This document shows, piece after piece, positions 37,901-49,900 of a DNA stretch of 64,000 nucleotides. The notes below the pieces were generated by a model. It had not been told where the DNA came from. It saw only the letters and a program-made list of their open reading frames with translations, and ran no database searches. Within the stretch, counting starts at the first letter, position 1. Each line of letters begins with the position of its first letter. A program made the translations under genes and the position numbers. The stretch is from Anastatus disparis (Eukaryota > Arthropoda > Insecta > Hymenoptera > Eupelmidae), in assembly GCA_017163975.1 (NCBI GenBank), contig JAFFSR010000244.1, positions 12,339,501-12,403,500 of the forward strand, given 5' to 3'.

Positions 37901-40900
37901 TCGTACGCTATTACTTTTTATTTTTTCTTTTCTTTCAGCGAAGCTTAAAACTAAAAATCTTAAACTACACAGTCGGATAATAACGCTTGGGACACATATC
38001 AGAAAACAAAAAAAAATGAAAATAACAGATTGGTGTATTAAACAAGCAACGTATAAGCTAAAGGAACCTAAAAATAAATTATAAATATCTATGCATTTCT
38101 TCGACGTATTTGGGAAACGAAAATATATTCTAAAAAAATTTCATATCAAGCGTTACTCAAAATTTGATGCAGGATTACATTGACTATTTTCATCGGAGAG
38201 ACTCTGAGAAGTTACTTTTTACAATAAATTTATAATGAACTCTGAATAATAAATCCAAATATAAAATCGAAAAATTATTATTCAAAATAATACTAAAGCA
38301 CGATGTTTTTCTCATGCGTCAGAAATGCAAAAAATTAATTATCAACAATCAATCGTACTTCAATTGTGTTAAAAAAACAAAAATAAAATGATAAAAACAA
38401 ATGCAAAATTGTAAACTGAATATTTTATAAATTTGTAATAAATTTAATATTTGAATAAAAAAGAATGAAAATAAAGCATCGAATAGTAATATGTATTGTT
38501 TTTTATAAAAATAATAAAATAATTAAAATTGTTATATTATATATTTCTCGTACACAAAATATTTTACGTTATGTTTTATCTAGACAGAAGGTGTCCGAGT
38601 AAGTTGTCTCAAGTCTCTCCGGGAAAAAAAAAATAAAGAAAGCAAGAAACATAAGAGGACAACGAAGTAGGGAGGACTTTAGTGAAACGAAAGAAAACAG
38701 AAAGAGAGGAAAAACAACTGAAAATAAAAAAAAAAGAAAGAAAAAATGTTGGGAAGTGAAAAAAAGTAAGGTAGTCAGAAACAGAATTTAATATTAAGAG
38801 GACGACAACGAAACTAAGTAAAAATAAATAAGAACGAATGTTTGAAAAATATATTTTTTTCAGAATTATATGATTTTTAGAATTATTTTGGATTTCAAAT
38901 TTTACTTTTAACTTTTTGAAACTGAAAAATTTTATTGGTATATATTAAAATTTTCAAAATGTATTTTTGACCTTAATTTTAAAAATAATATATTTTCATT
39001 ATGAAATTAAATTTTTTAATTAGAAAAAAATGTTAATAAATATAAATTTTTTTTTAATAAATTGATATTAATTTTAATAATTTATATATTCTTTTTAATT
39101 AAAGAAAAAATATTCTGAAGATATATAATAAGACACAAATAACTAAACTTTGGATTAAAAATAAAGGGATAAAATGTACCAAACTACATAGAAGGACAGT
39201 AACAGTGAAAGAGAGTTTTAAGCAAAGCAGACAAAGATAGCAAAACGGACTACGTCGGGTACACGTCTTATTTGTATTTTTTTTAATTTTTTTTTTTTTT
39301 TATTATTTCGTTCTTTTGTATTTTTTTTTTAGTTTATTTTTTTATACGTTTCAGCCAGCAGCGCAGAAGATTCTAAAATAGTGGTAGTGCTTACTGTGCG
39401 GAGAGGTGGGGTGGAGTGGGTGATGGGGTTGGGTCATATTTCCTGGGGCGGCCGCGGGACAGATGCCGCCGCTTTACGAACTCGGCGTCGTCCACCATCC
39501 AGAATGACCCGAAGTCGTCCTCATAGCGCACAAAACACTTGTGCAACGATAGATTGGTGCGGATCGCGTTCTGTATGACACAGATAAAAGACCACCAAGA
39601 AATAGAGAAAAGAGAGTACAAAAAAAGGTACAAAAGGTTTTTTTGTTTGTTTTTCGCTTATATTGTATTTATTCTTTCTTTTTTTTTTGTTGATGCTAAA
39701 AAATTTGATTTTTCTGAAAAAATAAACAATTTTTCTTGCCGCTACGACGATGCTCTCGCTCTGTGGTGCTGTTTCGTTACGTTGCGTTATAAGTTTATTA
39801 ACAAAGAAAAGAAAATAGCTTGTAAAATTAATAATAAACCTTATTATCACTAAAAAATAACAAAATTGGGGTCAGCAGTCACCCCATCACGTTTAATTGC
39901 TTTTATGAGTAAATTCTAATTTAACATTTTATTTTATTAAAAAAAAACTGTAAAATATACTACTTGGTAATTAGAGGTGACTTTTCACCCAACTATGTTA
40001 CTTGAAGCTATTTTCTTCTCAGAATGTAAATTAAAAAATTTTTATTTCATCGATATGTAATCCTTTTTAAGGATATATTTTGTTTCCTTTTTTTTAACTT
40101 ATATAAACTGCCTCCCCGATTTTCTCTGTTTTTGGTTTTTTGCTCTGACCACGTGTAAATTTGCGTGCATATATAATTTTTTTGGGGTCAGAGCATATCA
40201 GGAGCGAGAAAGAGAAAAAACAGTGGAGACAGAAACAGAGGCTAAAGTAAGTATGCAAAAGATTTGCAAAAATCTTACGTAAAAAGGAAAGAAAAAGATG
40301 TGGCACGCAGAAAAGTAGAAATAATTTTTTTATCATCTTACTAATACCACTCTAAAATACACGTGCAGTTGTTCTTTCTTTCTCTCTTTCTTTTCAAAAA
40401 CAAACTATAATATAATTTAAAAAAAGAAGCTTGCATTTGAGAAATAAAAAATGTTTAAATATGAAAAGAAATTGAGAGAAAGATAGAAGCAGGAAATAGG
40501 AAATTTTTGTGACACTAGATGCTTCGCCTCTGTGACTCATATCCCTCAGCTTTGGGCCGTTGTTTGACACTCGATTCTCAGATTCCCCTAAGGAAATCCA
40601 TCCTCTTTCTCATACTTTTTCCCCGTTTTCCTTTTCCATGTTCCTTTTTAAACTCTATTGCACACACCTAATTTCATGTAAATACCCACACACACACACA
40701 GATACACACACACAATATGAGAATATATATATATGTAACCAAAAAAAATAGTAAAAAAGAGACAGAAACATATAGAAGAATATAACGTATAATGTAATAG
40801 AGAAACTGGCACTGTTAGTCGCTGCAAAGCCCGCATGCTTGTTAGGCAAACTCCTGGTCTCTACGGATTTCTTCACTAAATATCCAGACACACGCACACA

Positions 40901-43900
40901 CACCACACACAACGCATTTTGGATTTTATGTGGGGTATATATGCATATGTGCGAACCCATACATCACACATTGTGGAAATTGATCGAGGCTTTCGCCTCT
41001 TTTCTTAAATTTATTTACTTTTGCATTTCTTTATTTTTTTTTTTCAAAAAGTCGTTTGTTCATCGAGTTGAGGTTTTTAAAATTTTTAATAACATACCGT
41101 GAAATTATTCACTACATTTCTTACTAATATTGCTAACGCTACTTTTAAACACATCAAAATATTTGATCTATTAAAAAAGGCATGCTTTTCTAAAAGTTTA
41201 ATGCAATATTCTTAATAAATTTTTTGTACTTACTTTAACAAAGTATTATTTTCAATGTACTATTTTGCTTGTATTACAAATTTTGATGAAAAAATTTACA
41301 ATTTTTTTTTATTAGTATCTTTACACTGAAAAATTTATTATTTTAAAAACTTTTTAATTTTTAATGTCTATTCATTTATATAATATTTGTACAGGGTGTT
41401 AAAAGAACAACTAATCCTTTGTCCTATTTTCAAAAGATCAATCAAATCATTCTTGGATAAAATCAAAAAAAATTTTAATTAAAAGATCTTTGGAAAAAGT
41501 CAAAACAAAACTTGTGCAGGCCATTCATTCAATTTATTATAATTGAAAATATTTTGAATGTGAGATGCAGGAAGTAATAATCATTTTTAGAGCACCATGT
41601 ATATTGTATACTATAATAATATTATATATTATATTTTTTTATTAAAAAACTGAAAATTATAATTTAGATAAATTAAATTTTAATTATTTTAATTTTATCA
41701 TAAGTGTATTATCATGACTTATTGTGGTTTATTTATAAATTCTAAAAATGGTTTATTATTAATGCAAAATATTATTCATGCATAATTCTAAAAAACTATT
41801 AAAATAAGTTTACCAAAAAAAATAAATATAAGAGTTCAAAAGTTTCAATGTTGAAAATATGATTTAAACTTAAAATTGAAATTGGTAAAATAAACAAAAT
41901 TTTTATAATTGAAAATAAAATGATTTTTGTAAATACAGAAATATAAAATAATCATTGCAAGCATAAATTTAAGTTGAATGAAAACGAATGTGCGAGAAAA
42001 TTTCAGACTGCCCGTGCATATTTTACACCATCACAAAATAAGCTAAGTAATAAGTAGAATAATACACAAAACTTACAAAAACCCACACAAAATTTTGCGC
42101 GGGCAGTCTTGAAAATTAATTTCAAATACCTCGACTCGGGAACTTACGACTCTTACATAAATATAAATAGAATATTTATAAAGGTTAAAAATAATGAAAT
42201 TTTGCAAATATGATAAACATTGTTAAAGAAAGGTTTTCGTGCTAAAAAATACTAATTCTAATGTAATATCTAAAATAAACACGTATAACTATAATATCAA
42301 TATATTATTATATATATCTCCTGAGATAATACGCGATCTTAAAAAGTAAGATGTAAGAGAAAAAAAAGTAGATTCAACTAAGTATTTTAACAAATATATC
42401 TAAAAAAATTACGACTAGGATGATAAAAGTACAAAGAACACACAAAAAGAGTTAAAAAAGAATGATATAATATAATAAGTAGTATAAGTAAATGATAAGA
42501 GCGACGTGGTTAACGTAAAATATCTGCATAAAATTGTATTGCTCGTATTTTTACGTTTAACACGTCGGAACTATTGACACAGAAAAACAAAAATATATAA
42601 AACACACGTATAATTGGAAAAATAGTTTTAAAAAAGCGAGAATAAAGCTGATATAAAAAAGGTAAAAATTTAAAAATACATATATAAAAAAGTCTAATTT
42701 ATAGATAAAAAGACTACAGTGTGTATGAAAAAAAATTTAAAGATAAATGCGTGTTGGTATATCTATGTTAAGCAGAATGAGTTTTAATTAAACTACTCAG
42801 AGAAAAAAGATAATAATATAGAATAAGAGATAGAATAAAAATAGTTAAAAAGATGAAAAAAGCGTAATTTTTAAAAATGTGAATATAAAAAATGTGTATA
42901 TACTAGAAAAAGAGTAAAAATTTTAAAAGCAGGGGATCATATAAAGGTATAAATTTAAAAATTTAGAGTGTTTAGGTAATTTAGATGAAAGAAAAAGTCT
43001 AATAAAATCTTAATAGTTAAAAAATTGACCATATTTTGGGCAGAATTTCTATTTAACGTAACTTAAAATGACACCCATCTATGAATTTTAGAAATTCTTT
43101 AAACAAAATTTGTAGATTAGTGTCATTTTAATTTATGTTGACCGCAAACTCTGCTCAGGTTATGGGCACTTTTCTATCAGGGTTAATAAATTGATAAACC
43201 AGTATATTTTAAATCCATACCTATTTTTATTAGACTTTTTGTAACGTAGCTTCGTATTGTGTGAAAAAATGAGAGGAAATGGATAATTTTTATAAAAAAT
43301 ATATATTAAATTAAATGTTAAGTATTTCAAGAAAATTAGATAAAATTGAAAACTATATTAATATATTGTAAAAATATACGGGTAAAGTGTAGGCTTTATA
43401 AAATGATATTTCATGAGAGAACAAGTAGAAAAATACATCTTTAAAGAAAATTTATAAAGCTGCGCAATTATTAACGATCGATTGTAATAAATAGTAATAC
43501 TTTATTAAGTTCAACTTTAATCTATGACTATTCTAATTACCATCATTGTTTAAAATATTGTATTTTAAATAATCGGATGGCATAAATACGAATTCAAACA
43601 GATTTTTATATTTTTACATTTAAATAGATTAATTTTACTATAAATTCTTATATTAATCAATACTGTTTGACTTATTAATTATTTGTTTAAAAATAATAAA
43701 ATACGATATACCTTAATTAAAATTGATTAAAGTATGAGTGTACTTCTTTTATTTCATTAATAAATAAAATATTTTTAAACGTTAAATTAAATTAGTAGCT
43801 ATGCGATCGTTTATATTTGGTTAGCTCTGATAAAAATAGATTTATATGAAAGGAAAAATAAATTAAAATGCCGTTTGTATAATAAGAGAAGAGGATAAGA

Positions 43901-46900
43901 AATATAAATTATAAAGAATTATAAAATATTAAATATTATAGATAATATAATAAATATATGTAGAAAAAAGACGCGCGTTAATTTTGAGCTGAATAATTAT
44001 TATTTTTTTCAAGGGTAAATATATAAGTAGTAGTACGAAATAAAGGGGGGGTCTATTTGATTTTTGAGGGGTTTATATAAAAAAAGGTGTGGGTGGTTTT
44101 GGGACTAACGTACCCAGTCGTGCTGCAAGCGCGTTGAGGACGTCTCTTGTAAAACTCCACTTCGTCCACCGTCCATACGGCCCCTTTCACGTTTTCGACT
44201 CGCATGAAACATTTGTGGAGAGACAGGTTGTGTCGCACTGCGTTCTATACAAAATAATACACAGACTAAATAAGCAACGCAAAACAAATTAACTAAGCCC
44301 AACTCAATCGCGACTCTGCCGCGGCGGTCGGATGATGGTTAAATAAATAAAAAATAAATTAAATTAAAAAATTTTTTATTTTTAATAACAATAATTATAA
44401 TAATAATGGTTGAGGTGAGTTTATTGGTTATTTTTAATTATATTTTTCATTCTTTCAACATTTCTTGTAAATTAATGTTTATGTGAAAATTACTATTGAC
44501 TTATATAAACACCTCATTTTTTAGTTAATAACTAAAATATTTTTCGTTTGGAGAAACAAACTTCTTTATATTAATCAATTATAAAAATCTGAATAAATTT
44601 ATTGAAATTTGACGCAATCATTTTTAAAAATAGCATTTGAAACGTAGGAAATTCGTTAAATTTTAAGAAGTTACTACGATTCGAAGCATATATATTTACA
44701 AGAAAATATGAAACAACATAAAATATTTATAAAAATTACCAAACTCTCACCTAAAACTAAAAAAGAAATAAAGTTTGGATGAAAACAAAAAAAATTATAT
44801 TTGGTTATGATCAAAGAAAGTGTAATAGCAATCGGGAAATTGAGTTAAAAAAAAGAAGTAGAAAGATGTACTGAGATGAATTTTTAAAGTGATGTATTAC
44901 GTTGCCTTTGATGACAGCAGCATTATATTAATATTGGAATAAAAAAAAATGTTATCATGAGCGGACTTGGATTTGTTCACATTATGTAGCGAATCATGAA
45001 AATATCATCGTTATTGATACAAATACAAAATTGTATTTAAAAACTAATATTTCTTATCATAGCAAATTCTTTTTGAAATAATGAACTATTAAAACTTTTA
45101 ATATTCAAACCAGTAACTAATGATATTTCCATGTGATTTTGAAAACTAGGATAGTGTAGAGGTAAATTAAACGATATATTCTGCAATATCTAATATTTTC
45201 AAACTAATGGCTAATAATAAAACTAATGATAAAAATATACAGGAATTTTTTTTCTTTCATTTGCAGGAAAAAAAAAATGAACACTTATTGAACACATTGC
45301 CTTTGTTTTAAATCTAAAATTCAAAATAAATAAATAAAAAAAGTGCGTATACAATAATTGTTTATACATATATATGTCTTGGTGATGATATATGCATAAG
45401 AAATATTACGCATGAAATGTACTTTTGATATCTAAGGTAACAACAAAAAAAAATAAAAATAAAAATATACAAAACGAAAAAAGTGTATGTGTTTGGAATA
45501 ATGAAATGAAAAATAATGAAAAAAAAGGAAAAGAATAATAGAGGATATATTGGAATATGATTAATAAAAATAAATGATAAATAATGTAAAAAAAAGGCAA
45601 CGATGTACGTGGCATTCTCATGTCAGTAAAATGCACAGCTAGGTGACTAAAAACTAAAGGGCAACGACAACAAATTCATGCCGCAGGGTTGATATAAATA
45701 TAAGATTAGTGGCTGTAACATAAGAAGGTATAGAAAAATAAAAAAAAAAATTATTAAAAAAAAATGATAATTCTCGTTCTCTGCAGCTGCCGCTTGAATG
45801 CTCCATTTTTCCTCCTAAGTTGCTGATGGTAAAAAACTGCTCTGCTACAATTAAACATCTTCATAACACCGTAGAGAAGAAATCATATTTTCTTCATCTT
45901 TCTTTTTTTTTTAATTAGATGAGAATTTCAACAACGTTTTTTTTATCAACACAAATCCATGCGAGGCGAAGCTTTCTGGCAAATGTCGAGAAAAATTCGC
46001 TCTTAGGAAGAAACACACACATGTACAAGCTATTACACGATTCGAAAGAGGCCTACATATTTGGTATTTTTTTAAGAGATAGAGGAATAACGATGTTTTC
46101 TTAAATTCTAATGAATCACACATTAGTTTGGTCATAAAACAAAATTCTGACAAACTTTGATGAATTAACGTATTTTACAATCATTACAAACTATTTCAAA
46201 TTTCATGTTGCATATTAACGTAAAGAACATTTTTGTTAAATTTTACAATAATAGGGAGTTTGCATCAAAATTAATGCGATGTCATACAAAACAAAAGCGT
46301 GACAGAATATTTTTTTAACATAATATCTTAACTTCGTAAACTAATAAAATTATGATAAAATCAAAATGATATTCAAACTGATATCTTGTGTTGCAACGTC
46401 ACTTGAAACTAAGGAATTATTAGTTTTTTAACTGTTTATTATAATATAAAAAGATTCAAATGACGTCACAATGCAACATCATAACAAAATTTAGTCAAAT
46501 AACAAAAGTTCTGTCATACTTATTTCTAATATTATGAAGAATTATTCAAAATCAAAATTAAAAATTATACATGTTCCCTATTAAATAAGTAAATATGAAA
46601 CAAAAATTTAATTTTACATAAATATATACGTGAAATATATTTTATTCATATTTTGACGTTTTAATATCAAATATTTATAAATCATGAGTATAAAGCTAAA
46701 TATGAATATTCAACACTATAAAATATTCGTAACATAAATCATATTACTGTTTGTCATAAAACTTTATAAGAGGTGCGCCAGCGCCTCTATAGCAAGTTAA
46801 TATTTAAAAATGAATTATTTAATTTTTTATTATTATCAAACATATTAGAAATTTTTGTAAAGATATAAATATATTTACTAATTGAAAATTAATTATTGTT

Positions 46901-49900
46901 AAAAATATTATTGAAAATAAATAAATTTTTTTTATATTTACTTTTTCGTTTTTTGATAATTTACAATTGATAAAATAATTCATATTGTAAAATAAATTGT
47001 TCAACAAAGAATTCCATATTATATTAAATAACCAAACTTGATAAACAGACGTTCATTTACATATTTTACAAGTCAAGTGAAATATAAAAAAAAAGTCTCA
47101 AACGATGGTGGATTTCAATAGACAACGCACATTTCGTAATACAATCATTTAACAATTATATACGACGTAAATAATTAGATTCACTTAGTGGTTTTTATTT
47201 CAAAGATAAATTATGAAAATTATTAATTATTAATTGTAATCAATTGTATCATAATATATTGTCATAATTTACCATACTTTATAAACCCTCAACCATATTA
47301 TTTCTTTTTTAATTGTATTTACTTTTCAACAAAGTTAAATGGAATGCAATTAATGATTTTACTTTTCAAAATAATATCATACATATTGTTTTGTAATAAT
47401 TTAACATTTTTATCAAATTTATAAAATATTTATAAATATATCTATTTTTTATTTGAAACTTCATAAATATTTGCTTTTTCGTTTATGAAAAAATTCTGTA
47501 TTGTTCTTATAGTTTCTTTTTTTTTCGTTTGAAAGTACAAAAATAAGTTTCTTTTTATCGATATCAAATAGCGACTAGAATTTTTCTTTTTCTTTAAAAG
47601 TTTTAAATTTCCGTAAAAAGAAATTTGTCAAGAAAAAAAAATTGAAACAGATCATACCTTCCACGTTGCTGCGTTGCGCCGGAAATAGCAGAATGTATTT
47701 TGGAACCAGTTGTATATCTCGTTTAACGTCAATTGCTTGTCCGGAGATTCGATGATTGACTGTAAAAAAATAAGAGTTAATAAAAAATTTTCTTTAAAAA
47801 ATCTTTATTTTTTTATAATCTCTCGATCTTGAGAAAATAACGCATGGATTAGAGATATTTTTTTTTGGTGCGATGAAATTAGAGGTAGAGTGAATCCATT
47901 AAAAATACAGTTTTTACACAGAATTATATACTTTTACAGACCTGTAAAAATATATCAATTATAATTTAATTTCATTCAATTTTTCAAAAATGTTTTTATA
48001 CTTTGTGAATATGCGTTTGTTGATACAAATAATATTAATTAAAAAGAAATGCAGTATTTTGTTAAATTAATAAATAAATCATATAGCTATGAAAATAATA
48101 AAATTACGTTTATAAGTAAACTTTGAACTAAACAAATTTATTTGTTTGAAATTTTAAAATTTAATTTCATATAAAAAAAAGTACATGACAATGTTTTAGT
48201 AATGATTTGTACAGTTAGTAAGAACGTAAAAAAATTAAAAAGAAAGAAAACATAAATTCACACATGTGGTAATGCATAACTTTAAAAGTTTAATAATTTA
48301 ACAAGCAAGAATGAGTCAAAAGCTAAAGTGTCATATTAAACAGAGTAATAATTGCATTTACCTGGCGTATCAATGATGCATAAGTGAATGGCGGTCTAAC
48401 GTCTGCATTTTTATAGAAATCCCTATTTCGTTGAATCTCTGCAAAGAATACATGGGTTTTCCAATTTATTATTCATTCGGTCACATGTCCCACATTGTCG
48501 CGGGATTTTAAATTATATATAATATTAATTAATTTTTCCCAATTTTCAAACATTTCAAGCGAATTTATAGAATTTATGAATAATTCAAATAATTCTGAAA
48601 GAATTTAATCAATAGACTTTTATATTTTAATTATATATTTGATAAATAACTAAAAAATATTTTTTGAAAAAAATATAGTTCTCTTTATCATGTAATTCTA
48701 TAAATATCATTCGTGGATTCGACTATTATCTTTAAAAGTCTATCGATCAGGGTTTTTTTTCGAAATAAATACAAACACGTCTAGATAAATTTTGGTGACG
48801 TGAATTTGCTTAGTAAAGAGAGAAAAACAAACAAAAAACAGGTGGGCTTTAGTGTGTTGGAAAAAAAGCTAATAATGGTCATAGCAATAAAGGAAATCAA
48901 CGGTACACACTTGCAATGTTATCTTTTGTTTCCTGCTTAGTACTACATAATGCTAGATAAATATTTAAACATATATCGTAATATTATAAGATAAAAATGA
49001 TAAATTTTATCTTATAAGTTCGTGTAGTAATAATTAACTAATAAATATTTATTTATATAATTGTAAAAATATGTTTTTCATATAAAATATTATCTAATTT
49101 TATAATTAGTTGTACAATTCCTGATTCAAATTGGAATATTTTTACTAATTACGTTGATTTATAGACAAAATTAACATTATGACAAATGATCAGTTTCTAG
49201 TCAAAAGCTATTTCAAATTTGTACTGGGAAATTGTGATAAGACCTTTTAAAAAATATCTTGAATTTAAAAATTATGAATGTCTCATATAAAATTAAGTAT
49301 TTTTTTTAAATTGCTTAAATATCATAAAAATATTAGTGACGAAGTAAGTAAAAAATAATAATGACATCTTTTCAGGTGGTGTTTTATTTTTTGAAAGTCC
49401 GCTATTTTTTTTGACTTAATGAAAATTTTAATAATATTAAAATTCTACGTTAGGGACAAAAAAATAATGAATTTTGTAAAAATCGAATCTCACCCAGCTA
49501 TTCTTTAAATTTATAAAATTTGAAAATTTATATTTTAACAAAAATTCGATTTTGATAAATATTTATTTCAACAACCTTAATAATGTCAATATCAAAAAAC
49601 GCTGTAATATAGCAAGTTATAGAATATGCCTGTAAATATTGATACAAAGATTTATAAAAATTACGTAAATTAATTGCATTATCATAATAAGCGAGGGTAG
49701 GGAAAGACAATCATGCAAGTGATAAAGTGCAAATTATAGAGAAATATTGCTTTTCTTAACATAACAATTTTTAATAATTTAATCAGATAAAAAAGTATGA
49801 AAATCATTTAAAATTATAATAACTACTACTATCCTATTATGAAAATTATGAAAAACTTAAAAAAATTTTCATTATTTACAACTTTTTTGTAAGTTAATAA

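Larger units (their letters stand above)
39571..44113. other. FoxP intron between forkhead exons A and B
   Basis: This is A/T-rich intron with a CA/GT microsatellite (about 40686-40714) and a less A/T-biased patch at 40500-40990 in which no exon could be built. It contains three inverted-repeat elements listed separately (41392-41599, 42004-42110 and 43029-43168). Confidence 0.5.

Noticed and set aside
39539..39853. Plus-strand frame overlapping FoxP exon B
   Set aside because: It is antisense to a well-supported exon, and the rest is low-complexity A/T translation.
40500..40990. Possible extra FoxP exon in the less A/T-rich patch
   Set aside because: No acceptor-donor pair in the right phase could be built, and frames there mainly translate CA repeats.
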